A DNA stretch of 64,000 nucleotides, taken from the NCBI RefSeq assembly GCF_013299185.1, contig NZ_JAAFKG010000030.1, positions 27,196-91,195 on the forward strand. The letters are read 5' to 3'. Every line of letters begins with the position of its first letter. The stretch's first letter is position 1. Shown here piece by piece: positions 26,954-35,551 of this stretch. The notes below the pieces were generated by a model. That model ran no database searches. It was not told the origin of the DNA and saw only the letters and a list, made by a program, of their open reading frames with translations. Source of the DNA: Microcoleus sp. bin48.metabat.b7b8b9.023 (GTDB lineage: Bacteria > Cyanobacteriota > Cyanobacteriia > Cyanobacteriales > Microcoleaceae). Made by a program: the position numbers and the translations under genes.

Positions 26954-28138
26954 ATGTCAAGAATCGAGACTAGAACCGAACCAATGGTGCTCAACATGGG
27001 CCCGCACCACCCATCCATGCACGGCGTACTGAGGTTAATTGTCACCCTAGACGGCGAAGACGTAGTAGACTGCGAGCCTGTTTTGGGCTATCTACACCGC
27101 GGCATGGAAAAAATTGCCGAAAACCGCACCAACGTGATGTACGTCCCCTACGTGAGCCGCTGGGACTACGCTGCGGGGATGTTTAACGAAGCAGTCACAG
27201 TCAATGCACCGGAAAAGTTAGCGAATATAGCTGTCCCCAAACGGGCGAGTTACATTCGGGTAATCATGCTGGAGTTGAACCGGATTGCTAACCACTTGAT
27301 GTGGGTAGGGCCATTTTTGGCAGACGTGGGCGCGCAAACTCCCTTTTTCTACACTATGCGCGATCGCGAACCAATTCTCGACTTGTGGGAAGCAGCCACC
27401 GGCTACCGCATGGTAAACAACAACTACTTCCGCATCGGCGGAGTCGCAGCAGATTTACCCTACGGTTGGGTAGACAAGTGCGAAGATTTCTGCGATTACT
27501 TCGTTCCTAAAATTGACGAATACGAACGCTTAATCACCAACAATCCGATCTTCCGCCGCCGGATTGAAGGACTGGGTACAATTTCCCGCGCCGAAGCGAT
27601 TAACTGGGGACTATCCGGGCCGATGTTGCGGGGTTCCGGCGTAAATTGGGATTTGCGGAAAGTTGACCATTACGAATGTTACGACGACTTCGACTGGGAA
27701 GTTTGCACCGAAGCTGCGGGCGATTGTTTAGCCCGCTACTTAGTCCGAATTCGTGAGATGCGCGAGTCAGTTAAAATCCTCTATCAAGCTTTGAAAGCAC
27801 TCCCCGGCGGCCCTTACGAAAACTTAGAAGCCAAGCGCTTAGAAAGCGGGCCAAAATCTGAGTGGAACAGTTTCGACTATCAGTTTATTGGCAAAAAAGT
27901 AGCGCCAACTTTCAAGATTCCTAAGGGCGAACATTACGTGCGTGTTGAAAGCGGCAAGGGTGAGTTGGGAATCTATATTATCGGCGATGACAGCGTGTTT
28001 CCTTGGCGCTGGAAGATTCGCGCTGCGGATTTCAATAATTTGCAGATTTTGCCCCACATCGTGCGCGGTGTAAAGATTGCGGACTTGGTGGCGATTCTGG
28101 GCAGTATTGATATTATCATGGGTTCTGTCGATCGCTAG
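26954..28138 (+). CDS. ndhH: NAD(P)H-quinone oxidoreductase subunit H
   Basis: 49-kDa-type peripheral-arm subunit of the cyanobacterial NDH-1 complex, which carries cyclic and respiratory electron flow in thylakoids. The 394-aa length is standard. Family signatures are clear: [51 protein letters not shown], and the C-terminal ending DIIMGSVDR. Cyanobacterial ndhH is usually unlinked to other ndh genes, as here. Confidence 0.98.
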   Translation: MSRIETRTEPMVLNMGPHHPSMHGVLRLIVTLDGEDVVDCEPVLGYLHRGMEKIAENRTNVMYVPYVSRWDYAAGMFNEAVTVNAPEKLANIAVPKRASYIRVIMLELNRIANHLMWVGPFLADVGAQTPFFYTMRDREPILDLWEAATGYRMVNNNYFRIGGVAADLPYGWVDKCEDFCDYFVPKIDEYERLITNNPIFRRRIEGLGTISRAEAINWGLSGPMLRGSGVNWDLRKVDHYECYDDFDWEVCTEAAGDCLARYLVRIREMRESVKILYQALKALPGGPYENLEAKRLESGPKSEWNSFDYQFIGKKVAPTFKIPKGEHYVRVESGKGELGIYIIGDDSVFPWRWKIRAADFNNLQILPHIVRGVKIADLVAILGSIDIIMGSVDR

Positions 28139-28148
28139 ATGAAAAAAG

Positions 28149-28176
28149 GGCGTTAGCGAAGCCCTCGAAGAGGATC
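28149..28176. repeat. 28-nt repeat (GGCGTTAGCGAAGCCCTCGA...) shared with the F420-reductase gene
   Basis: Right after ndhH. An identical 28-base sequence in opposite orientation lies inside the coding region at 53790-53817. A shorter related copy is at about 23957. It is a partial hairpin (GGGCGTTAGCGAAGCCC). Confidence 0.85.
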
Positions 28177-28254
28177 GTATTTTTGGGCTATTTGCTAAAA
28201 AGTGCGAGATCCCTTTTTTTGAATCATATACAGTCCTGGGCGCATAATACCAAA

Positions 28255-28321
28255 GAAACCGGGTTTTTTACTTCAACTGTCGGCTACAACGAAAGATTTC
28301 GTAAAAACCCGGTTTCTGATT
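28255..28321. repeat. GAAACCGGGTTTTTT / AAAACCCGGTTTC inverted pair
   Basis: The arms AAGAAACCGGGTTTTTTAC and GTAAAAACCCGGTTTCT face each other across about 30 bases in the 208-base gap between the convergent ndhH and zinc-ribbon genes. The hairpin with adjacent T/A runs could terminate transcription from both sides. Confidence 0.75.
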
Positions 28322-28346
28322 ACCCATGAGTCTGGGACTGTATATA

Positions 28347-29009
28347 TTAACAGTAACGAAAATCTACCTCGGTTCCGCACTGCGTGCAAGTACCCTCAGA
28401 ACAATCATCAGATCCTCCTGACCAGTCAAAGTTTGTGCCTTTGCAGTACGGACAATACTTAGTTAAAGATAAAATTTCAGTGGGGACGCACTTCCATCTG
28501 GGTAAAGTAACAGCTACCTCTGACTCTAGGGAAGTAAATGTATTGACAGGTAAACGATGTACTTGATTGACTAATTCATTGACTTTTGTAATTAATTCAT
28601 TAACATTTTCGACCCACAAGTAGCCACAGCGGACAGCACGACTGATTAAAATATTTCTTTTTTCTTCAATAAATATTTGATTTCCGTTGGGGTCGATCGC
28701 CCTACATTCCCACCCTGCAAATAGAAGAACTTCTTGTGAGTAATTCGCTATCAAACCTGGAATGTTATTGAGTTGTGGTTCAGCAAGACAAGCGATCCAT
28801 AGATCCCAGTCAACTCTTTTGCATCTTTGTGAAGAAATACAATTTTTCAACAAATTATCAAAAGCGATTATATCCTTGTCTACGCCTCTGTGACCTAAGT
28901 AAATACCACGTCTTTTTGTATCTGCTAAATTAAAGATGCCTAGATAATGCGGCAATAATAAGTGGCTCGATTTTTTAAACTCTTCTAAACAAGATTCGGG
29001 TGGTATCAT
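28347..29009 (-). CDS. Hypothetical protein with C-terminal zinc ribbon
   Basis: 220-aa soluble protein of unknown family. The C-terminal 40 residues carry four Cys in two pairs (YCPYCKGTNFDW and CTQCGTEVDF) plus two further cysteines, a typical zinc ribbon. The rest is mixed alpha/beta without a motif I recognise (repeated VNELITKVNELVNQVH helix at about 130-150). It is single and convergent with ndhH. Coding status is well supported by length and codon structure; function unknown. Confidence 0.75.
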   Translation of the reverse strand: MIPPESCLEEFKKSSHLLLPHYLGIFNLADTKRRGIYLGHRGVDKDIIAFDNLLKNCISSQRCKRVDWDLWIACLAEPQLNNIPGLIANYSQEVLLFAGWECRAIDPNGNQIFIEEKRNILISRAVRCGYLWVENVNELITKVNELVNQVHRLPVNTFTSLESEVAVTLPRWKCVPTEILSLTKYCPYCKGTNFDWSGGSDDCSEGTCTQCGTEVDFRYC

Positions 29010-29167
29010 AAAGAAGTTTTATATTTAAAAGCTAAGGCTAGCTTATCACAGCGATAGAAAATTGCCAATCTCAAATCTCAATTTTGCGATCGGCTGCAAA
29101 ATGATATAATAAATTTTGAAAAACAGAGATGTTATAGAATGAATGCCAAATTTATGAACATCAAAAT

Positions 29168-29222
29168 TTCTCTCTTTTCTCTTCCTCTGCGCCCTCTGCG
29201 CCCTCTGCGGTAAAAAAATCTT
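29168..29222. repeat. Dispersed 'ctctgcgccctctgcggtaaaaa' repeat
   Basis: Copy of a family that recurs (either strand) near 4220, 47490-47695 and 56840-56890, and in a variant form around 49464 and 50378. It occupies most of the leader before the MidA-like gene. Confidence 0.75.
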
Positions 29223-29256
29223 TATTTCATAAATAAAATAACATCAACTATAAACT

Positions 29257-30471
29257 ATGACAGTGCAGCAATTAGATATTAACGACAGCAACCCGGAACT
29301 CTGCGCTTTAATCAGCGAAAGAATTGCCGCAAGTCCCCAGCAGCGCATTACCTTTGCGGAATATATGGATTTGGCACTATATCACCCGCAGTATGGTTAT
29401 TATAATGGCGATCGCCCGAACATCGGCAAACAAGGAGATTTTATCACCTCCCCTCATTGGAGTGCAGATTTTGCTGAAGTTTTGGGCGAGCAATTTGTGG
29501 AAATGTGGCAAATTCTCGGCAAACCTCATCCTTTTACTATAGTAGAAATGGGTGCGGGGCGGGGAACCTTTGCCACACATTTACTGCAATACCTACAACG
29601 ACAATATCCCGATTTATTTAAAATTTTAGAATACATTATTGTTGAAATATCTCCTGTACAGCAAGCGGTGCAGCAGCAAAACTTAGCTGAATTCAAAATA
29701 GTAAAGTGGTGCAAGTGGGATGAAATAGCTAATAACTCGATTGTCGGCTGCTTCTTTTCTAACGAGTTAGTAGATGCTTTTCCAGTTCATCAATTTATCG
29801 TCGAACAAGGGCAACTTCGGGAAATTTACGTTACCGCAAACGAAGAAAAAAACGAACAATCTGGGACTAAGTTTATTGAAGTAGTAGGCGAACTTTCAAA
29901 TCCTAAGATTGCCGAATATTTTGATTTAGTAGGAATTGATTTATCGGCGAGTGTCTATGCGGATGGTTATCGCAGTGAAGTTAATTTAGCAGCTTTAGAG
30001 TGGATAAAAACAGTTGCAGAAAAATTGCAGCGCGGTTATTTGTTAACAATTGATTACGGTCATCCGGCGCACCGCTATTACAATCCGAGACGCACAGAGG
30101 GAACGCTGCAATGTTATTATCGCCACCGCTATCACAGCAATCCTTATATTAATGTGGGGTGGCAAGATTTAACTGCCCATGCTGATTTTACGGCGCTGGA
30201 AAAACAAGGTGAATTGTGCGGCTTGGAGATGATGGGTTTTACTCAGCAGGCTTGGTTTTTGATGGTGTTGGGTGTGGGCGATAGAATTGCTTCTCTATCT
30301 GCAAATGATGCACAAGTATTGGATTTGGCAACATTTTTACGCAGGCGGGAAGCGCTGTATCAATTGATCGATCAGATGGGTTTGGGGGGGTTTGGGGTTT
30401 TGGTGCAGTGTAAGGGGCTGAGTGAGGAGGAGAAAGGGGAAAAGATTAAAGGCTTGAAAGTGCCAGATTAG
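29257..30471 (+). CDS. Class I SAM-dependent methyltransferase, MidA/NDUFAF7 (COG1565) family
   Basis: 404-aa protein with the family signatures ITFAEYMDLALYHPQYGYY, GDFITSPHWSADFAEVLGEQ, the SAM motif TIVEMGAGRGTFATHLL and FFSNELVDAFPVHQF, and TIDYGHPAHRYYNPRRTEGTL. In mitochondria this family (NDUFAF7/MidA) dimethylates an arginine of the complex I 49-kDa subunit; the bacterial role is not established, though the NdhH-type subunit is encoded nearby (26954-28138). The physical closeness may be chance, since another gene and a strand switch separate them. Confidence 0.93.
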   Translation: MTVQQLDINDSNPELCALISERIAASPQQRITFAEYMDLALYHPQYGYYNGDRPNIGKQGDFITSPHWSADFAEVLGEQFVEMWQILGKPHPFTIVEMGAGRGTFATHLLQYLQRQYPDLFKILEYIIVEISPVQQAVQQQNLAEFKIVKWCKWDEIANNSIVGCFFSNELVDAFPVHQFIVEQGQLREIYVTANEEKNEQSGTKFIEVVGELSNPKIAEYFDLVGIDLSASVYADGYRSEVNLAALEWIKTVAEKLQRGYLLTIDYGHPAHRYYNPRRTEGTLQCYYRHRYHSNPYINVGWQDLTAHADFTALEKQGELCGLEMMGFTQQAWFLMVLGVGDRIASLSANDAQVLDLATFLRRREALYQLIDQMGLGGFGVLVQCKGLSEEEKGEKIKGLKVPD

Positions 30472-30622
30472 TTATTTAGATTAGTTTTTTCAGTTGATAT
30501 TTGGACTTAATTTGGTTCCAAAAATCTTGATTTACAGTCAACTAATAGAGTAAGAGGGCTGAAGCCCAACAACGTACCTCATCTTTCTGAGAATTGATAT
30601 AATTTTACTTCCTGAGTTATTT

Positions 30623-31228
30623 CTAGTGGATCGCAAGACCGTATTTATGTGCGGACTCTAGAGAAACGTCTGGAAGGTTGAGCAGCAGTTCATCCCATGT
30701 AATGTGATTTTGTAAAGCCTCTACAACTACTCGCAGCGGCTCAGATAAAATGGTTTGAAAGTCTGCTTCTTCAGGAAACTGAATTTTAAATGCTAATTGC
30801 TCTTGAGGAGGTGTGAATTGAGCATTAACATTGTCGCGATTTCCTCTTGCATCAACGCGATACCAGCCTACTTTGGGTAAGTAAATGGCATTGAAACCGT
30901 GCAAGGTGTAGGGCGCACCTTTGTCATCAAAGCTCAATCTTTGGTAGCAAAAACCTGCGGGAATGTTGTTAGCCCTCAGCAATGCTGCTAATAAGTGACT
31001 TTTCGCAAAGCAATAACCTGTTTTGTGCTCCAGTACGTCTGATGCTCGACAGGTGACGGGATTCATCTGATAGTCGTAGCTGTGGCGAATTTCGTCTCGA
31101 ACCCACTCAAAACTAGATTGGGCGATCGCCTCTGATGTATGATGTTGTGATGCTATCTTGTTCGCGAGTGCTAAAATTGCGGGATGATCGCGATCGATAA
31201 TGTCAGTCGCTGCTAAATAGGTTTTCAT
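30623..31228 (-). CDS. Transglutaminase-like (papain-fold) protein
   Basis: About 201 aa. The transglutaminase core has a Cys (TGYCFAKSHLLAALLRANNIP), a His (LHGFNAIYL) and an Asp (YRVDARGNRDN) in the correct order for the Cys-His-Asp triad. The start is taken as MKTYLAATDI at 31228; Met at 31240 is also possible. Either way the 5' end overlaps the end of the macro-domain gene by about 26-38 bases, so translation is likely coupled. Bacterial proteins of this type are mostly peptidases or amidases; the substrate is unknown. Confidence 0.9.
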   Translation of the reverse strand: MKTYLAATDIIDRDHPAILALANKIASQHHTSEAIAQSSFEWVRDEIRHSYDYQMNPVTCRASDVLEHKTGYCFAKSHLLAALLRANNIPAGFCYQRLSFDDKGAPYTLHGFNAIYLPKVGWYRVDARGNRDNVNAQFTPPQEQLAFKIQFPEEADFQTILSEPLRVVVEALQNHITWDELLLNLPDVSLESAHKYGLAIH

Positions 31229-31760
31229 TTCTGGAATCATTTTTCTGATAGCCTTTATGCCTGAGAATTGCTACAATCTTCTCATAAACCTGATGATTCT
31301 CCCAATCGAAGCAGCAAAAAGTTATGTTTTGAGGAGCGCCGTTTTTTTGGATTTGTTCGTAGCAGATTTTGACTGCAATCTCACCTGCTAAATCCTTGGG
31401 ATATTTGTAAATGCCGGTGCTAATGCAAGGAAATGCGATACTCTCGAACTTTTGCTCGATCGCGATTTCCATGCACTTGCGGTAACATTGGGCTAAGAGT
31501 TGGGGTTCTCCGCAGCCACCTCCTTGCCATACGGGGCCTACGGTGTGGATTATGAAGCGCGCAGGTAAGCGATATCCTTTTGTGAGTTTAGCATCCCCGG
31601 TTTTGCATCCTCGGAGCGATCGACATTCGTCTAGAAGTTTCGGGCCTGCTGCTTTGTGGATTGCGCCATCTACTCCACCACCTCCCAGCAAACTGGTATT
31701 TGCAGCATTGACGATCGCATCTACTTTCAGTTGTGTGATGTTGCCTAAAATAATTTGCAT
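31203..31760 (-). CDS. Macro-domain protein (O-acetyl-ADP-ribose deacetylase-like)
   Basis: 185-aa macro domain of the YmdB/MacroD type: GNITQLKVDAIVNAANTSLL, GGGGVDGAIHKAAG, GYRLPARFIIHTVGPVW and FPCISTGIYKYP. These residues bind ADP-ribose, and the family hydrolyses O-acetyl-ADP-ribose or removes ADP-ribose from proteins or nucleic acids. It is the first gene of an overlapping pair with the transglutaminase-like gene. Confidence 0.95.
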   Translation of the reverse strand: MQIILGNITQLKVDAIVNAANTSLLGGGGVDGAIHKAAGPKLLDECRSLRGCKTGDAKLTKGYRLPARFIIHTVGPVWQGGGCGEPQLLAQCYRKCMEIAIEQKFESIAFPCISTGIYKYPKDLAGEIAVKICYEQIQKNGAPQNITFCCFDWENHQVYEKIVAILRHKGYQKNDSRNENLFSSD

Positions 31761-31848
31761 AAAAATAATTCAGCTTTAAAAGCCCATACATATAATGATA
31801 CAGATGGAGTGAGTGCGATCGCCACGAAATGAACAATTTGCGATCGCA

Positions 31849-32027
31849 TCAAATCCCAGATTCAGTACAAGCTAGATTCAAATCATCAATCAACCCCAAT
31901 TGTTCGGCCCAGTCTGTTAAGTAACCCTGCTCCAAATGCTCAGCTTGGACTTTCATAATTCCCAAAACATCAGTCCATCGAAATTGAGACGAATGAAATG
32001 ACCTCGTTCGGGGATGTAGTTTACCAA
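31849..32027 (-). pseudogene. Chimeric remnant: mazF-like 5' end joined to the 3' end of another gene
   Basis: On the minus strand a TTG overlapping the antitoxin stop opens VNYIPERGHFIRLNFD, the standard N-terminus of MazF/PemK-type toxins, but that frame stops after about 24 codons. A shifted frame then reads RWTDVLGIMKVQ, AEHLEQGYLTDWAEQLGLID and a stop at 31849. This resembles the C-terminus of a different family in which W-x-DVLG-x-KVQ is followed by L-x-x-x-YL-x-x-WA-x-x-LG. I infer an old deletion that fused two unrelated genes, leaving no functional toxin. Confidence 0.6.
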
Positions 32028-32269
32028 ACTTCTTCTCCTTCTGGTTTTCCCCAAGAGATTTCTTCGCTGGGTTCTATTTCGCCTGTTAATAGTTCATCTA
32101 GGGTATATTTGGAAATTTTCTGATTGACAGGTTCTATGACCATTTTTCCATTTTCTATACTGCAAATTACGGAATCATCTGCTTTCAGATTGAACAATTT
32201 TACAATATAGTCCGGTATTGGCAAAGCTAAGGAATTACCCAAGTTGCTGAGGTGTATTTTTGCTGTCAT
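32021..32269 (-). CDS. MazE/AbrB-type antitoxin
   Basis: 82-aa swapped-hairpin AbrB/MazE fold (KIHLSNLGNSLALPIPDYIV) with an acidic C-terminal tail (EIEPSEEISWGKPEGEEVW) that would wrap the toxin. In intact loci the mazF-type toxin follows with overlapping codons. Here the expected toxin start is present but the gene is truncated, so this is an orphan antitoxin. Confidence 0.85.
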   Translation of the reverse strand: MTAKIHLSNLGNSLALPIPDYIVKLFNLKADDSVICSIENGKMVIEPVNQKISKYTLDELLTGEIEPSEEISWGKPEGEEVW

Positions 32270-32339
32270 ACATTTGCGATTTTAATGCTCAGGTTTATCT
32301 ATTATAACCGCTAGATAAGGTTGGGCGCGATCGCGCGCA

Positions 32340-32455
32340 GGGGTTTAGAAACCGGGTTTCTTCGGAAAATCTCGTGGGGAGGCGTCAATTGTCGCAGAAA
32401 CCCGGTTTCTTGGATTTCGCGGGGGGACTCAGAAACGGGGTTTCTTCACAAACCT
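32340..32455. repeat. AGAAACCGGGTTTCT repeat cluster
   Basis: Three cores (32347, 32398, 32432) in the arrangement 'gaaaccgggtttcttcggaaaatctcgtggggaggcg', closely matching the cluster at 63345-63510. It lies between the MazE gene and the broken parE gene. Confidence 0.85.
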
Positions 32456-32464
32456 AGTCAACGA

Positions 32465-32702
32465 TTAAAGTTCAGACAAGTAGAAAATCAGGTAATCATC
32501 GATCGGAAAACTCCGTACATTTTCCATTAACTCATCCCGATTGCGTCCCAGAAGGAGGAAACTGCGAGAGGGTTTGACACTTATTGTTAATTCTGTTGAG
32601 AAAGCTTTCTGCTGCATCAAAACCGCTGCGATCGGCAATATAGTCCATAATGTTTTCTATATCCCGACTTGCCGGAACTGTAAATCTACAAATCTGATTC
32701 AT
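32465..32702 (-). pseudogene. ParE/RelE-family toxin gene, frameshifted and truncated
   Basis: The ATG at 32702 overlaps the antitoxin stop (ATGA). The first frame reads MNQICRFTVPASRDIENIMD and continues to NNKCQTLSQFPP, then stops at 32532. The -1/+1 shifted frame immediately continues the family sequence (LGRNRDELMENVRSFPIDDY, LIFYL) and stops at 32465, before the usual C-terminal part. One indel near 32548 and a premature end make it non-functional. The intact antitoxin lies directly upstream. Confidence 0.8.
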
Positions 32703-32953
32703 CTATCTGCTTGCGTGCGACGTTGTTGCAGCTTTAAGCGCAAACTCCGAAACATATCTTCAGCATTAATTACTTCACCTCGATCGGCCGCATCCATTCC
32801 CAGACGAATTTCTTGCTGGAGTTCTTTGAATCGTCCTTTATAGATATCTTCCCATTTATCGGACTGCAAGAGTTTGATGAAAGCTAAGACTTCTTGTTGC
32901 TGATCTGGCGATAAGACCTTGACATTTTCCAAAATAGCTTGTTCGACGGTCAT
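32699..32953 (-). CDS. Antitoxin of a ParDE-like pair (DUF2281/ParD-type)
   Basis: 84-aa protein: MTVEQAILENVKVLSPDQQQ and FIKLLQSDKWEDIYKGRF, then IRLGMDAADRGEVINAEDMF, typical of antitoxins in front of ParE-family toxins. It overlaps the toxin start by ATGA. The toxin is broken, so the antitoxin is probably an orphan. Its first 48 codons are almost identical to those of the antitoxin at 35520-35825, showing a recent duplication. Confidence 0.85.
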   Translation of the reverse strand: MTVEQAILENVKVLSPDQQQEVLAFIKLLQSDKWEDIYKGRFKELQQEIRLGMDAADRGEVINAEDMFRSLRLKLQQRRTQADR

Positions 32954-33139
32954 AATTATCTGTTTCCTTTTGATTGCTATTTGTACAATCGAGTAACAAG
33001 ATTATATCAAACGGGTGGCTCAACAGCAATTCGGGGGTGAGTTCAATTGCGATCGGTTGTGGATCGCTCAATTAAATCGCAAATAACTTCCAGGTAGCGT
33101 CGCAACTGCTACAGTATTTCCCAACAGATCGAAAAACTA
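32806..33139. repeat. Direct repeat copy A: antitoxin 5' part plus upstream region
   Basis: The region from within the antitoxin through the 'caattcgggggtgagttcaattgcgatcgg' segment and 'cgcaaataacttccaggtagcg' matches 35688-35991 (copy B) in the same orientation, with few differences. The tail of copy A ('tttcccaacagatcgaaaaact') matches instead the tail at 36803-36829. The gap 32954-33335 holds this repeat plus the leader of the radical SAM gene; no further gene is seen. Confidence 0.85.
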
Positions 33140-33335
33140 AATGATTAAGAAAATAGTCAATTTGACTCATCTCATCTAGATTAATCTATTTTTATGCTAT
33201 CGTGTGATTTGATTAAAGAGTAGCTCACCGACTTGTGCTACCGTCTAGGGGTTGCGATTGGCTTCCCTGGTGTCGCAGGCGATCGCGAGCCGGAAAAAAT
33301 CCCATCCTCTTATCCCACATTCCCAATCCTCCATT

Positions 33336-34889
33336 ATGATAGCTAAAAACTCTCCCACAATTGGACTGATTGAACCTCCAGCAACGGGACTCTATGATGC
33401 AGAAGGTAAAAATTGGACTTCCTTATACAGACATCGTTCCTTAATCAGCAAGCAAGTTTTGATTCCTGACTTGCAAGCTGGGGGATTTGATGCCCGATTG
33501 GTCAACCTCAGAGACGACAATTATAGTGAAGAATTTGGGGAAATTGTCTGGAAAGGGATGACCCTGCGGAAAACTTACGTTGGGGGCAAAATTGCTGCCC
33601 TAGATCCCCATGCCTTCGATGCTTGGGGCATTACAGTGAATTTCTCCCAAGACCGTCAAGTCACTTGTATGGTGATTGAGCATCTGGCTAAGGGAGGTCG
33701 TCCCATTGTCGTTGGTGGGTCGGATGCTTTCGCTGAACCGCACCACTACTTGAAGGCTGGCGCAGCAGCAGTCGTTCAGGATAAATCTGGGGCAGCGAAT
33801 TGGGCTATTTTTGACTATGTACTGGGAAAAACCCCACGAGAAGAACTCACGGGTGTCATTCTCGCAGATGGTAGACAGTATCCCAGGAAGGCTAAAGCCA
33901 AAAGTCCAGAGGAGTGGGCACTACCATCGGTGGAAGTGGCGCGGGAGTGTTTAGGGACACTGCCCAATGTCCAGGGAACTGTTCCAGTAGGTTCGTTGGT
34001 AGCTGACATTGGTTGCGATCGCACCTGCGATTTTTGCATGACACCTACCTACGGCACTGGCTTTCGGAGAATGTCTCCTGAAACATCCCTCAAATGGTTG
34101 GCGATTCAAAAAGAAGCGGGGGCTCGATCGATCAATATCGGTTCCGATCAATTCCTCGCCCGCGGACTCTTTCCTGAGGGGCGACAAGAAATCCTCGACA
34201 TTACCAATGGTGCGCGGGAGATGGGAATAACTCTCATGTGGCCCAATGGTTTAGAACTGAGGAAAACAACTCTGGGCGCTGGGCGTAACTACGAAAGCAG
34301 CGACCTCAGACCTGACGAAGAACTGATTGAAGCACTCTTTGGCTGGGACGGCAAAGTCGGTTGTCCTTTGGCTTATATCCCTGCCGAACGTCCCGTTTTT
34401 GGACGAGAAGCTTACAAGAAGCTCCTTCCTTGGCAAGAGCATTGTACCTTGATGAAATCTGTGGTCAGAACTGGTGTACCTGTCATTGCTTATGGCATCA
34501 TTATCGGGCTACCCGATGATGACCATGAGGACTTGTTACTTCTTGAGGAAGCCATCTCAGAACTGGTGGATGAACTGGTAAAGATTAACCCGCAATTGGA
34601 ATTTCAGACTTCGTGCTACAGCATTATTCCCTTGCCCGGAACTCCGCAATCTTATGACTTACGGAAATCAGGAATGCTACAGTTTGAAGACCCCTGTCTT
34701 TGGGGGGTATGGACAACGACTTCCAACACTAAGCACCTTACCTACGAGGAGGTTTCCGATTGGCAAATTCGTCTATCTAATATTCGGAGATCTCCGTCTG
34801 AATTTACCAACTATAACGGCGAATATTCAGCGATGGTTAGTGACGCTTCCTCCGACGACTCAAAGGTTGTGTTGGCGAATTTGAACTAA
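33336..34889 (+). CDS. B12-binding-type radical SAM protein
   Basis: About 517 aa from the ATG at 33336 (MIAKNSPTIGLIEPPATGLY); the longer frame from 33252 uses an upstream GTG-like start in repeat-near DNA and is less likely. N-terminal cobalamin-binding-like region (AWGITVNFSQDR, GGRPIVVGGSDAF), then a radical SAM core with the CxxxCxxC cluster motif (GCDRTCDFCMTP) and YGIIIGLPDDDHEDLLLLEE. B12-dependent radical SAM enzymes often methylate or rearrange unactivated carbons, as in BchE or HpnP. The reaction here is unknown. It lies between two copies of a duplicated antitoxin segment, suggesting acquisition. Confidence 0.88.
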   Translation: MIAKNSPTIGLIEPPATGLYDAEGKNWTSLYRHRSLISKQVLIPDLQAGGFDARLVNLRDDNYSEEFGEIVWKGMTLRKTYVGGKIAALDPHAFDAWGITVNFSQDRQVTCMVIEHLAKGGRPIVVGGSDAFAEPHHYLKAGAAAVVQDKSGAANWAIFDYVLGKTPREELTGVILADGRQYPRKAKAKSPEEWALPSVEVARECLGTLPNVQGTVPVGSLVADIGCDRTCDFCMTPTYGTGFRRMSPETSLKWLAIQKEAGARSINIGSDQFLARGLFPEGRQEILDITNGAREMGITLMWPNGLELRKTTLGAGRNYESSDLRPDEELIEALFGWDGKVGCPLAYIPAERPVFGREAYKKLLPWQEHCTLMKSVVRTGVPVIAYGIIIGLPDDDHEDLLLLEEAISELVDELVKINPQLEFQTSCYSIIPLPGTPQSYDLRKSGMLQFEDPCLWGVWTTTSNTKHLTYEEVSDWQIRLSNIRRSPSEFTNYNGEYSAMVSDASSDDSKVVLANLN

Positions 34890-35023
34890 ACACCGCTCGT
34901 GGGAGATTACATCGGCGAATTTGCGAGCGAGGATGCAGAAAATGAAGAGGAATATGAGGTATAATCAATGCCTTTTTGACGCTTAGCAGAACGCTCGATT
35001 TCCCAATGTACAAGCGATCGCCC

Positions 35024-35128
35024 CAAACCCGGTTTCTCGGATGGTGTAGCGGGTTTCAGAAACCGGGTTTCTGTGACAATTCAAATTGCGGGCGATCGCA
35101 AATAACTTCCAGGTAGCGTCGCAACTGC
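35024..35128. repeat. Composite repeat: AAACCGGGTTTC core plus the CGCAAATAACTTCCAGG segment
   Basis: An 'aaacccggtttctcgg ... cagaaaccgggtttctg' fold-back at 35024-35073 is followed by a third partial copy of the 'gcgatcgcaaataacttccaggtagcgtcgcaactgc' segment (35092-35128). The 287-base gap after the radical SAM gene also shows a 20-codon acidic reading frame (34901-34963) that looks like the tail of a lost gene. Confidence 0.75.
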
Positions 35129-35176
35129 CTTCAGGAAGGTTGCACAGCAAGATGACATCTGAAAAAAGTTGCTCGT

Positions 35177-35551
35177 TCATAATTCTTCTGATTCGGGAAA
35201 TTGTTGCTCGTATTGGCCGAGAATTTCTCGAACTGTTTCGGCTGCGATATCTGATATGTCTGATTTAGAATAGATAGTCACCAAAACGATCGAATCGCTA
35301 GTTTTGAGGTAATAAATAGCACGGTAGCCAGCGCTTTTGCCTTTTTGAATATCGCTGTTCTTAATTCTGACTTTGAAAATTTCGTACTCCATTACCGGAA
35401 TGCGATCGCCCGGAAGTTCCCCCGCTTGAAGTTGTTCGATTACAGGCTAAATGTCGTTGCTAATGTTGCGATAGCGTTTGCCTAAACTTCGCAAGTCTCT
35501 TTGAAATCGGGGGGTGAGTTCAATTGCGATCGGTTGCGGATAAATTGTCAT
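35177..35551 (-). pseudogene. RelE/HigB-like toxin gene interrupted by one in-frame stop
   Basis: The frame from ATG 35551 reads YPQPIAIELTPRFQRDLRSL, GKRYRNISNDI, then a TAG (35447-35449), and continues without any shift as PVIEQLQAGELPGDRIP and MEYEIFKVRIKNSDIQKGKS to a stop at 35177. The whole is a typical 124-codon RelE-family toxin. The stop is one base change from CAG (Gln). The start overlaps the antitoxin end by about 32 bases. Inactivation appears recent because the rest is well preserved. Confidence 0.85.

Noticed and set aside
33252..33335. Longer N-terminus of the radical SAM protein
   Set aside because: The extra 28 residues are basic and unlike the family, and they start at a non-ATG codon; the ATG at 33336 fits better.
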